Below are positions 1 through 6,183 of a stretch of DNA of 6,183 nt, piece by piece. Origin of the DNA: Phycisphaerae bacterium. GTDB taxonomy: Bacteria > Planctomycetota > Phycisphaerae > UBA1845. How positions within the stretch are numbered: position 1 is the first letter of the stretch; every line of letters starts with the position of its first letter. A program made the translations under genes and the position numbers. A model generated the notes under the pieces. That model was given only the letters and a program-made list of their open reading frames with translations, was not told the origin of the DNA and searched no databases. The DNA is taken from NCBI GenBank assembly GCA_029260155.1, contig JAJDDU010000533.1, positions 1-6,183 of the forward strand. Reading direction: 5' to 3'.

Positions 1-1077
1 GACGGCCGTGACCACGCCGCCGCCCAGCAGGGCGATCTGCAAGAACCCGCGCGTAGCCGCCGACGCGCGCGTGGTCGCTTCGCGCCATGCCACGGGATTC
101 TTCCATACGTGCTTGGGCTTCCTGCGACGCTCGCCGGCCTCCCGCCGCAACAGTCGCGAGACTACGTTGCCCCAGAACCCGGCTTCCGAGTCCTTTGCGC
201 GACGCACGAACAAGGCTGCCACGGCAGTGAGCATGAACGACAGGAACAGCGTGAACAGGACGTACGCCCGGTGCGGGCTTACTAGGCAGAACTGCGCAAG
301 AGCGCCATAACTGCCCAGCGCCGCAGTGTCCGGCGCGGGCACTCGATTGAGCGCGACGTCGAGCGCCAAGAACGGGTGAAAGCACGCCAGCCAACTGAGT
401 CGCTGGCCGTCGACGTTCATCGGAGCCTCTTCGATCCAAGTGCCATCCCACCGGCCCAGTGCGTACACCGCAAGCATGTAGAACGCGATCATCAGAAAGA
501 ACGAGAAAATCGTGCGCCGCGTACCCACGCGAATCATGCTGATGCTGATGGCCAGCGAGCCGGTGATGATCGCTGTCGAGCCGGCGATGGCGACGCTCCG
601 CAGAATCTGGGTCAGTGTGACGCCTCCGTAGATCATGGTGATCAGAAAGATCGGAAGCCCCGCAAGCAGCAGCACGAGGAGGAAGTACAGCCGGCTCATC
701 AGCGAGCCAAGAACAATCTGCGCATTGGAAAGCGGCGTGGACAGAAGGATGTTGAAGGTCTGCGCGTCGCGCTCCTGCGTGATTGCTCCAGCCGTAAAAA
801 CAGGGGCAAGAAAAGACATCAGGGCCAGTTGTGTGATCGACGCCCACATGAAAACCGTCGAGGCGTTTTTGGCCAAGTCCGACAGCGTCGAAGCCGATCC
901 GCTGAAGTCAGCCACCATGGCAACGAGCACTACAAAGAGCAAGACCCCCAGATACCCGACGCGCAGCCAGAGATGCCGCACCCGCCGCGATCCGCCATGT
1001 ACCACGCGCAGCAAAATCGGGTTGGCCGGCACCAGCCGCCAAAACCAAAGCCACAATCTAGCGAGAACGTCGTTCAC
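1..1077 (-). CDS. ABC-2 type transporter permease (C-terminus outside window)
   Basis: Integral membrane subunit of an ABC exporter, expected to pair with the ATPase encoded just upstream. I read 359 codons without a stop from a GTG at 1077-1075 to base 1, so the gene runs off the window. An in-frame TGA lies nine codons before the GTG, which makes this the first usable start; no clear Shine-Dalgarno precedes it. Hydrophobic segments lie near residues 37-55, 77-97, 128-150, 158-181, 189-207 and 274-292, with another beginning near 344. The segment ITQERDAQTFNILLSTPLS (about 99-117) after the second helix is the ERD/E...LL.TPLS signature typical of ABC-2 permeases. A basic cytoplasmic stretch (292-325, rich in R and K) leads into KNPVAWRE (326-333), which echoes ANPILLR (18-24) near the N-terminus, so the full protein may contain two related halves. 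The family call is strong; the substrate is unknown. Confidence 0.88.
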   Translation of the reverse strand, partial: MNDVLARLWLWFWRLVPANPILLRVVHGGSRRVRHLWLRVGYLGVLLFVVLVAMVADFSGSASTLSDLAKNASTVFMWASITQLALMSFLAPVFTAGAITQERDAQTFNILLSTPLSNAQIVLGSLMSRLYFLLVLLLAGLPIFLITMIYGGVTLTQILRSVAIAGSTAIITGSLAISISMIRVGTRRTIFSFFLMIAFYMLAVYALGRWDGTWIEEAPMNVDGQRLSWLACFHPFLALDVALNRVPAPDTAALGSYGALAQFCLVSPHRAYVLFTLFLSFMLTAVAALFVRRAKDSEAGFWGNVVSRLLRREAGERRRKPKHVWKNPVAWREATTRASAATRGFLQIALLGGGVVTAV

Positions 1078-1115
1078 AGTACGGTCAATAATCCAGCGTC
1101 AGTGGTGCACACCAT

Positions 1116-1185
1116 CGTCATTCCGAGCGAAGCGAGGAATCTAGCTGCGTACTGGGCAAGATACTTCGCTGCGCTCAGCATGACG
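1116..1185. repeat. Imperfect palindromic (REP/MITE-like) intergenic repeat
   Basis: Two 27-base arms, 1116-1142 and 1159-1185, are inverted repeats matching at 22 of 27 positions around a 16-base loop. The left arm contains CATTCCGAGCGAAGCGAGG. From memory, this core recurs between genes in many unrelated bacterial genomes as a dispersed palindromic element; that recollection was not checked by search. It sits almost centrally in the gap between the ATPase stop and the permease start, with 36 and 38 flanking bases. On the minus-strand transcript it would form a stem-loop. No T-run follows on either strand, so it does not look like a classical intrinsic terminator. It may be mobile, a transcript processing or stability element, or an attenuator between the two genes. 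Confidence 0.72.
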
Positions 1186-1221
1186 GACAATAGAATACGC
1201 TCGCCATGAAGATCAACGCGG

Positions 1222-2151
1222 CTACTGCACAAGCCCCTTGGTCAATCGCATGAACGCCGTTTCCAGATTCACCTCTTCCTCCTTGATTTCGCGGATCTTG
1301 AAGTTGTTGCTCACTAGAGAGGCCGCAATGTGCGAGAAGTCGTGCGTCTCGTCGTCCATTTCCACGATCAAACCACCGTTCTGCTCTTCGATGCCGCGAA
1401 CGCCTTTGACTTTCTGCAGCATTAATGCCGCTAAGTCCTGCTGCTCGGCAACACGGACATGCACCTTCGTAGCCAATCTGGCCCGCTTGACGATGTCCTC
1501 GATCGGCCCGTGGTACAGCATCTGGCCATGCTCGATGATGCCGATCGTCGTACACAACTCCGCAAGCTCATGCAGAATGTGCGAGCTGATAACGATCGTC
1601 TTGCCCATGTTGCGCAGCTCTTTGAGCAACTCGCGAATCTCGATCCGCGCCCTCGGGTCCAGTCCACTCGCCGGCTCGTCCAACAGCAGCACACGCGGGT
1701 CGTGCAGCAGAACGCGGGCAATGCTCAGTCTCTGTTGCATCCCGCGAGACAGCGAATCGACCAGGGCATCGCGTTTATGCGTCAGATCGGTTAGCTCGAA
1801 CACGTCGCCGACGATGCGCGTGCGCTCCTTGCCCGTGATGTTGTACGCACTGGCGAAGAACTCCAAGTACTCCTGAACGACCATGTCCTCATACGCACCG
1901 AAAAAGTCGGGCACGTAGCCAATGAGCGGGCGAATCTTGCGCGACTCGTATCCGATCACCTGGTCGCACACGCGGGCCTCACCCCACGTGGGCTGAAGCA
2001 GCGTCGCCAGGATCTTAATCGTGGTCGTCTTGCCCGCACCATTGGGACCGATGTACCCGAAGCATTCGCCGTCTTGAATCTGAAGATTCAGATTGTCCAG
2101 AGCAACGAGCTTGCCGTAACGCTTGGTCAGATTAATGGTTTGAATGATCAC
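1222..2151 (-). CDS. ABC transporter ATP-binding protein
   Basis: Nucleotide-binding subunit that hydrolyses ATP at the cytoplasmic face to drive the partner permease. The 309-residue protein has the complete motif set: A-loop Y12, Walker A GPNGAGKT (35-42), Q-loop region GYVPDFFGAYEDM (78-90), signature LSRGMQQRL (134-142), Walker B VLLLDEP (154-160), D-loop SGLDP (162-166) and switch histidine H191 in SSHILHEL. The usual Q-loop glutamine is Asp82 and the signature is LSRGM rather than LSGGQ; I recall both as normal for a GYxPDFFG subfamily of ABC-2 ATPases. Residues about 215-309 form a C-terminal accessory domain ending LETAFMRLTKGLVQ, common in such exporters. The start is GTG (2151-2149), overlapping the upstream gene's TGA as GTGA, so translation is probably coupled. 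The gene is intact and likely in an operon with both minus-strand neighbours. Confidence 0.95.
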   Translation of the reverse strand: MIIQTINLTKRYGKLVALDNLNLQIQDGECFGYIGPNGAGKTTTIKILATLLQPTWGEARVCDQVIGYESRKIRPLIGYVPDFFGAYEDMVVQEYLEFFASAYNITGKERTRIVGDVFELTDLTHKRDALVDSLSRGMQQRLSIARVLLHDPRVLLLDEPASGLDPRARIEIRELLKELRNMGKTIVISSHILHELAELCTTIGIIEHGQMLYHGPIEDIVKRARLATKVHVRVAEQQDLAALMLQKVKGVRGIEEQNGGLIVEMDDETHDFSHIAASLVSNNFKIREIKEEEVNLETAFMRLTKGLVQ

Positions 2152-4589
2152 GGTTGTTCGGTAGTCCTTTGTGCCTGTAGACCGTCCGTATTGAGAGGAA
2201 TCAGAATTCGATACATGGTCATTGCCGCCGACGGTGACACTGCACGGTAGGCTCCGTCGCCGCCGGTGCAGAGCGTCACCGGACCGGGATTGGTTGAAAA
2301 CCCGATGAACAACGCCGTCCTCGTGTCCACAAAATGACTGACATCCAAATGCCTGAAGCCGTCGGCGGTGAACGTCGAAGCAAAGCCCATACGCGGCATA
2401 TTGGGCTCGATCACCGGCAGGTACTCCGAAAGAAGAGACGTCAACAGAAGACTGATTTCACGCGGCGGTAGATCGCGGAGAAACTCGTGCCTGCCAAACG
2501 TGTCCGCCATCGTGTTAAACGATTTCGTACACCCGGACAGAAACCGATCCAAGTCGTATTTGTCCTCTTTGTCGTCGTTCTTGTTCCATTCAGCGAAGTT
2601 GAGCGGCGCGCCGCTCCCAGCCTCATAGAACAACTCGCCAGGCTGGCACGATGCACCGTCGGCCAGTGGCGGAAGCGGCAGAATGTACATCCTGTCTGCC
2701 CGGTTGCCAATCTCCCCCGCGTCTTCTACGAGGTATATGTCTTGCGCCGCGTAGATCAAGAAGCAGCGATGAAGATCGGCGCCGAGTGTGTTCGTAATGG
2801 TGCTGGAACCGCTAATCCGTACGTCATACCTATTCTGGCGATTGGGCCGAATGACCTGGAGGTCCGCAGCAAGTCGACCGGGCATGTCGCCATGCCAACG
2901 GGACTCAAACTGCTTGACCGTCCCGCGAATCGGAACGCCAACCAACTCCGCACGCGAAGGGCCTAGCTGATATCGCCCGGGGTCCACGAATGTAGCGCCC
3001 GTTCCAAACACATTCGTGGATGGCAGAGGTTTCAAAAAGCAACTCGAGAGCGATGGCGTTGTCACCTGCGGATAATCGTCCGGCGCCCACACGTCAAACA
3101 TGCCGAACATGCTTGTCTTGAGCCCGAAGTAGGCCGTCGCGTAAGCAGCATTCTCCCCTGCCTCCCCGTCCACCACCGACAGTTGCATCATCGTTTTTCC
3201 AACGCCGCCCCGAACCGCCTGCACACCGATCACCGTCAGCGCAATGGCCGCGATCGAGGTGACCGCAAAGATGCTCCAACTGTGCTTCTGCCATTGCTTG
3301 CGCTTGAGAAACTGCCAAGCACCAGCAGTGGTGAGTAGCACATATCCAAATGCCAGCGCCATCGCTGAAACAAGATACAGAGCCCCGATCTGGGAGAACC
3401 CCACCCAACTGTCCACGTGCGCAAAGAGCCGCTCCTCCTGCCCGCCCGCTTCCTCTCTGGCATCCCGCAATTCGAGCGTGCGCTTGAAGAAACGCGCGGT
3501 GTCTCCGTTTTCGCTGAGAAGATCGCGCAACGATGCAGCCACAAACACAACGCGACCGCGCCCCACACGAGTGCGCGCAACAAGCGGCCACCCTGCAATG
3601 GCGGGTTTGTCGTCCCGCGCCAAGGGCGTATAGTTTCGTGCGACCGAAACGCCCTCGATCCCTTCGCTTTCTTTGTCCACCGAAACGACAACCGTCGCGC
3701 CAGGCCGGAGGGTGCACTCCGCCGTGGGAACCGGTGGGGCGCCGGAACTCTCCTCCGCTAGCGGGAATCCGAGGAACCTCCGCCGCAATCGCCGGAACGC
3801 AGTTCGGTTCTTGACCGGACCGATCCGCACCGGCAGCACCGAGGCCAGCGCTGTGGTTCGCGCTACCGCATCAGCAGTCTTGCCAGCCGCGATCATGAGC
3901 AAGCCGCCCTGCCTAGTCCATTCCAAAAGCGCATCGAGTTGCGCCGGAAGCAGCTCGCTAGGGTCAGCCTCATCCCAAACCACCGCGTCGACAACGTCCA
4001 GGCCAAGCCAACGAGACGGCAGGTCTTTGGGCGCGATATGGGCAACCCGAATGGTCCGGGCGAACTGATCCGCCGCCTCGGCGGCCTGCGTGAATGCAAC
4101 CTTCCCCGCGGTGCGCGAGGACACCGACAGAATGAGAAAGCTATCGGCCGACAGTGCTTCCGGCGGCTCACTGGGTGTCAACGTCCATGACGGACCGTCC
4201 CCCGTCTCCACTTGCACACGCCGGTTGTCACTGTCCAGGACCTCGACGGCGAACGCGTTGCTTCGCTGGCTGGGTGGGTTGGCCGTCACGTACAGCGTGT
4301 AGGAGCGCAGCCCGCTATCGGGAAGGAGTTGCACCTTCTGCATGTCGTAACACAGGTCTCCGTCCTTGTCCGGCTGGGAAATGCGGACCCAGCCGTCGAA
4401 CGCGGTCTGCCCGGTCACGGTAAGGTCTACGATGACAGGCACCCAAGATCCGATCCGAATCATGTCGCGACCCTGCACCGAACCGCCCACCGACGGATAC
4501 CCGACACGCACGACCTTTCCGTCCACGCCACCACTCGCCGCGACGGCCGACAACGAGAGAATCAAGATGATGCGCGCCGAGCTTGTCAT
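2148..4589 (-). CDS. Large exported membrane protein with GATase-like domain, ABC-exporter partner
   Basis: No named family recognised with certainty; 813 residues, first gene of the minus-strand unit. Residues 1-24 look like a signal peptide (Arg6, then IILILSLSAVAASGG). Residues about 25-145 appear to be a beta-rich extracytoplasmic domain. Residues about 148-355 resemble the Rossmann/GATase1-like fold seen in DUF4350-type and similar envelope proteins: DVVDAVVWDE (198-207), an AQLDALLEWTRQGG turn (216-229), and VGRGRVVFVAASL (342-354). Two transmembrane helices lie near 399-422 and 438-458, joined by a basic loop KRKQWQK (429-435), which predicts the loop inside and both flanking domains outside. 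Residues 460-813 are mostly extracytoplasmic and have no motif I know. I recall that the GldG component of the GldAFG gliding-motility transporter also couples an extracytoplasmic domain to an ABC-2 system, so the analogy is one of architecture only. The ATG start has no evident ribosome-binding site. The ORF is certain; the role as transporter accessory is inference. Confidence 0.85.
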   Translation of the reverse strand: MTSSARIILILSLSAVAASGGVDGKVVRVGYPSVGGSVQGRDMIRIGSWVPVIVDLTVTGQTAFDGWVRISQPDKDGDLCYDMQKVQLLPDSGLRSYTLYVTANPPSQRSNAFAVEVLDSDNRRVQVETGDGPSWTLTPSEPPEALSADSFLILSVSSRTAGKVAFTQAAEAADQFARTIRVAHIAPKDLPSRWLGLDVVDAVVWDEADPSELLPAQLDALLEWTRQGGLLMIAAGKTADAVARTTALASVLPVRIGPVKNRTAFRRLRRRFLGFPLAEESSGAPPVPTAECTLRPGATVVVSVDKESEGIEGVSVARNYTPLARDDKPAIAGWPLVARTRVGRGRVVFVAASLRDLLSENGDTARFFKRTLELRDAREEAGGQEERLFAHVDSWVGFSQIGALYLVSAMALAFGYVLLTTAGAWQFLKRKQWQKHSWSIFAVTSIAAIALTVIGVQAVRGGVGKTMMQLSVVDGEAGENAAYATAYFGLKTSMFGMFDVWAPDDYPQVTTPSLSSCFLKPLPSTNVFGTGATFVDPGRYQLGPSRAELVGVPIRGTVKQFESRWHGDMPGRLAADLQVIRPNRQNRYDVRISGSSTITNTLGADLHRCFLIYAAQDIYLVEDAGEIGNRADRMYILPLPPLADGASCQPGELFYEAGSGAPLNFAEWNKNDDKEDKYDLDRFLSGCTKSFNTMADTFGRHEFLRDLPPREISLLLTSLLSEYLPVIEPNMPRMGFASTFTADGFRHLDVSHFVDTRTALFIGFSTNPGPVTLCTGGDGAYRAVSPSAAMTMYRILIPLNTDGLQAQRTTEQP

Positions 4590-4628
4590 GAGTAATTCAG
4601 ATCGGTGTTCCCGTTCGTGTAGTGCGCC

Positions 4629-4656
4629 AGTCTATCAGGTTCAAACACAGCCACAA
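4629..4656 (-). promoter_or_regulatory. Possible promoter for the minus-strand exporter operon
   Basis: Read on the minus strand, TTGTGG (4656-4651) and TAGACT (4634-4629) are 16 bases apart, and the latter is preceded by TG plus one base, an extended -10. This would start transcription near 4622 and give a leader of about 33 bases before the ATG at 4589. Three ACAGCC hexamers (plus-strand view) at 4647, 4659 and 4668 overlap or flank the -35 position. The match to consensus is modest and rests on eye inspection. Confidence 0.35.
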
Positions 4657-4703
4657 CCACAGCCGGAACAGCCGGCGGAGCTCGTGGCGATTGCGGACTT
4701 CCA

Positions 4704-4712
4704 TGATACAAT
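4704..4712 (+). promoter_or_regulatory. Extended -10 promoter for the DUF72-thioesterase unit
   Basis: TGATACAAT matches an extended -10 element (TGn followed by TACAAT, one mismatch to TATAAT). No good -35 is seen 16-18 bases upstream, which is tolerable with an extended -10. Initiation near 4719 would give a leader of about 36 bases before the GTG at 4755. It lies in the only sizeable gap upstream of this plus-strand gene, which supports the assignment. Confidence 0.5.
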
Positions 4713-4743
4713 ACGCCTTGCCCGTTTGCGCGGGCGCAGAGCG

Positions 4744-4749
4744 AAAGGA
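4744..4749 (+). promoter_or_regulatory. Ribosome binding site of the DUF72 gene
   Basis: AAAGGA lies 5 bases before the GTG at 4755. It fixes that GTG as the start, and the protein then begins immediately before the family's N-terminal strand (MHSIAIGTSGWSY). Confidence 0.6.
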
Positions 4750-4754
4750 CGAGC

Positions 4755-5573
4755 GTGCATTCGATTGCGATCGGGACATCGGGCTGGTCTTACAAAGACT
4801 GGGATGGCGTATTCTATCCCAAGGGCGCTTCTTCGAGCGTATACCTCAGCCACTATGCCGAGCGTTTCGGCATTGTTGAAGTCGACTCGACCTACTACCG
4901 CATTCCGTCCGCGCGCATGGTGTCGGGGTGGACCCAGAAGACACCGGACACATTCCGCTTCGCAGTGAAGACGCCGTCGGTCATCACGCACGAGAAAGTG
5001 CTCGTCGACTGCGATCCCGAACGCGACGAGTTTCTCCAAGCCCTGCAACCGCTCGACCACAAACTCCACTCGATTCTTCTCCAGTTCGGCTACTTTAACA
5101 AGAACAAGTTCGCGAATCCCGGGTTGTTCTTTGATCGGCTGGACGATTTCCTACATCGTTTTCCCCTGCCCCGACAGGTTGCAGTCGAGATTCGCAACAA
5201 ATCTTGGCTGTGCGACACGTTCTTTCAATTGTTAAAAGGCCATGGCGTTTCGTACGCCCTGACCGAACACGTGTGGATGCCACCCGTGGAGCGTGTGCTC
5301 GATTCGTTCGATTGCGTGACCGGCGACTTCGTCTACCTGCGGCTCATCGGCGACCGCAAGGGCATTGAAGAACTGAGCACGACGTGGGACAAGACCGTCA
5401 TCGACCGTAAAGCCAGGATCGCCTCAATCGTGAAAGCGTTGGCCGGGATCGTTCCCCAGGCCGACATCGTCGTATTCATCAACAACCACTTCGCCGGTCA
5501 CTCCCCAGCGAGCTGCGCGGAGTTCGTCGCCGCCATGGAGGCTGAGGGGATCGCATTGGAGAACCAAAAGTGA
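4755..5573 (+). CDS. DUF72 (YecE-like) family protein
   Basis: Full-length member (272 aa) of the DUF72 family, which has a TIM-barrel fold and no settled biochemical role. Family landmarks are all present in order: GTSGWSYKDWDGVFYP (7-22), VEVDSTYY (41-48), FRFAVKTPSVITHE (67-80), LLQFGYFNK (108-116), VAVEIRNKSW (142-151), VYLRLIGDR (193-201) and VVFINNHFAGHSPAS (239-253). No signal peptide or membrane segment is visible, so it is probably cytoplasmic. The start is GTG, supported by AAAGGA 5 bases upstream and by the motif at residue 7. Its TGA overlaps the GTG of the thioesterase gene, indicating one transcript and coupled translation. E. coli YecE belongs to the same family, but I do not transfer the symbol on this evidence. 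Confidence 0.93.
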   Translation: MHSIAIGTSGWSYKDWDGVFYPKGASSSVYLSHYAERFGIVEVDSTYYRIPSARMVSGWTQKTPDTFRFAVKTPSVITHEKVLVDCDPERDEFLQALQPLDHKLHSILLQFGYFNKNKFANPGLFFDRLDDFLHRFPLPRQVAVEIRNKSWLCDTFFQLLKGHGVSYALTEHVWMPPVERVLDSFDCVTGDFVYLRLIGDRKGIEELSTTWDKTVIDRKARIASIVKALAGIVPQADIVVFINNHFAGHSPASCAEFVAAMEAEGIALENQK

Positions 5574-5962
5574 GTTCGGATCGAATCAAATCATCCAGCG
5601 GCGAGCCGGCTATCCGCGTCGTCATGATGCCCCGCGACACCAACGCAGCCAACACCATCTTCGGCGGCGTGCTGCTAAGCTACATTGACCAAGCCGGTTT
5701 CGCCGAAGCCCGCAGGCAAGCCAAACATCGCTACGTCACCGTAGCCATGCACGAGGTCAAGTTCCACGAGCCGGTCTTCGTCGGCGACGTGGTGAGCTTC
5801 CACTGCCGGACCACCAAGATCGGCCGAACATCGCTCACAGTGAGTATCGACGTCCACGCCGAGCGTTTCGAGGGCGGACAAGTCGTCAAAGTCACCGAAG
5901 CCGAAGTCGTCTTCGTCGCCACCGACAACAACGGCAACCCCATCCCCGTCCTTTCAGATTGA
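5570..5962 (+). CDS. Acyl-CoA thioesterase, YciA-like hotdog family
   Basis: Predicted cytoplasmic thioesterase hydrolysing acyl-CoA to free acid and CoA. The 130-residue length fits a single hotdog domain, a type that generally assembles into multimers. Seen in sequence: MPRDTNAANTIFGG (20-33), the hallmark entry to the hotdog helix; YID (38-40), where Asp40 occupies the family's catalytic acid position; TVAMHEVKFHEPVFVGDVV (57-75), corresponding to the central strands; and IGRTSL (84-89). The start is GTG (5570-5572), giving a GTGA overlap with the DUF72 stop. GGAG at 5558-5561, 8 bases upstream inside that gene, is a good ribosome-binding site. Substrate chain length cannot be told from sequence. 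The lipid or CoA link to DUF72 is only implied by co-transcription. The gene is intact. Confidence 0.92.
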   Translation: MSSDRIKSSSGEPAIRVVMMPRDTNAANTIFGGVLLSYIDQAGFAEARRQAKHRYVTVAMHEVKFHEPVFVGDVVSFHCRTTKIGRTSLTVSIDVHAERFEGGQVVKVTEAEVVFVATDNNGNPIPVLSD

Positions 5963-5980
5963 ACAGCAACGAGAGTGAAT

Positions 5981-6112
5981 ATGAGCCGCAAGGACTTGAT
6001 GCTCGGAATCGCCACTCTGTCGTCCTGTCTGAGCGGATGTGACCTAGCCCAAGTTGAACAGTTACGGAGTTTGAACGGCCCGGAGGATAGCGCCATGGCC
6101 GTTTTGGGGTAG
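5981..6112 (+). CDS. Small putative lipoprotein (43 aa)
   Basis: Short ORF with ATG at 5981 and TAG at 6110-6112, 18 bases after the thioesterase stop. The N-terminus has basic residues (R3, K4), a short hydrophobic stretch (LMLGIATLSSCLSG) and a lipobox LSGC with the putative lipidated cysteine at residue 20, a layout expected of a type II signal peptide. The mature part would be only 24 residues and is mildly acidic, with no known motif. The ribosome-binding site is weak (AGAG within 5970-5976). It may be a genuine small lipoprotein, the 5' fragment of a longer one broken by a frameshift or stop (a second frame stays open from about 6081 to the window end), or chance. Not recognised as any named family. 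Confidence 0.5.
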   Translation: MSRKDLMLGIATLSSCLSGCDLAQVEQLRSLNGPEDSAMAVLG

Positions 6113-6183
6113 AAGTCGTGACTACATTTGGGTGACCTTGTCGATTCGACGCAAACGCTGGGGTAGCGTGAGGCCGAGGCGGT

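Noticed and set aside
1116..1185. Palindrome as an intrinsic terminator after the ATPase gene
   Set aside because: No T-tract follows the stem on either strand, and the arms match a dispersed repeat type better; a role in attenuation is not excluded.
376..1209. Long plus-strand open frame opposite the permease gene
   Set aside because: Its product is rich in H, R, Q and D with no domain or hydrophobic pattern, while the opposite strand gives a coherent ABC-2 membrane protein. It is an antisense shadow.
1238..1876. Plus-strand open frame opposite the ATPase gene
   Set aside because: Serine- and arginine-rich product typical of an antisense shadow; the ATPase on the other strand carries every ABC motif.
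3094..3717. Minus-strand alternative frame within the 813-aa gene
   Set aside because: Cys/Arg/Gly-rich out-of-frame product nested in a continuous 813-residue frame with signal peptide and TM helices; no sign of a frameshift joining the two.
4366..4968. Plus-strand open frame crossing the divergent intergenic region
   Set aside because: It overlaps the start of the 813-aa gene antisense and the DUF72 gene in another frame. The PQ-rich stretch comes from the ACAGCC repeats and there is no family signature.
6081..6183. Open second frame after the small lipoprotein as the rest of a frameshifted gene
   Set aside because: Only about 30 codons before the window edge, with no recognisable motif and no start codon evidence; too short to call.

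Overview
The window is a gene-dense bacterial segment with two divergent transcription units. They face away from a shared intergenic control region at 4590-4754. No rRNA, tRNA, CRISPR array, integrase or insertion sequence is visible. Coding density, frequent GTG starts, moderately high GC, an ABC ATPase of the GYxPDFFG / LSRGM type, and a large signal-peptide membrane protein beside an 'ANPILLR'-type ABC-2 permease all suggest Planctomycetota, perhaps the Phycisphaerae side. The phylum call is inference from protein style; no marker gene is present.

Left unit (minus strand, 4589 down to beyond base 1): it starts with an 813-residue exported or membrane-anchored protein that has an N-terminal signal sequence, a GATase/Rossmann-like middle domain and two central transmembrane helices. 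Its stop overlaps the GTG start of an ABC transporter ATPase (309 aa). After a 144-bp gap comes an ABC-2 family permease (359 residues visible, C-terminus outside the window). The gap is half filled by an imperfect 70-bp palindrome at 1116-1185 that resembles a dispersed REP/MITE-type repeat. The three proteins look like one exporter or envelope system: ATPase and permease form the transporter, and the large protein presumably acts on the outer face as an accessory. The substrate cannot be read from sequence.

Right unit (plus strand, 4755 to about 6112): a DUF72/YecE-family protein of unknown function overlaps by 4 bases (GTGA) with a YciA-like hotdog acyl-CoA thioesterase. After 18 bases follows a 43-codon ORF with a convincing lipobox, which may be a small lipoprotein or the remnant of a larger one. 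The last 71 bases (6113-6183) hold nothing I can support.

The least explained items are the large accessory protein with its ABC partners, the palindromic repeat inside that operon, and the tiny lipoprotein ORF. I see no evidence for a wholly new system such as a defence island or new RNA element.
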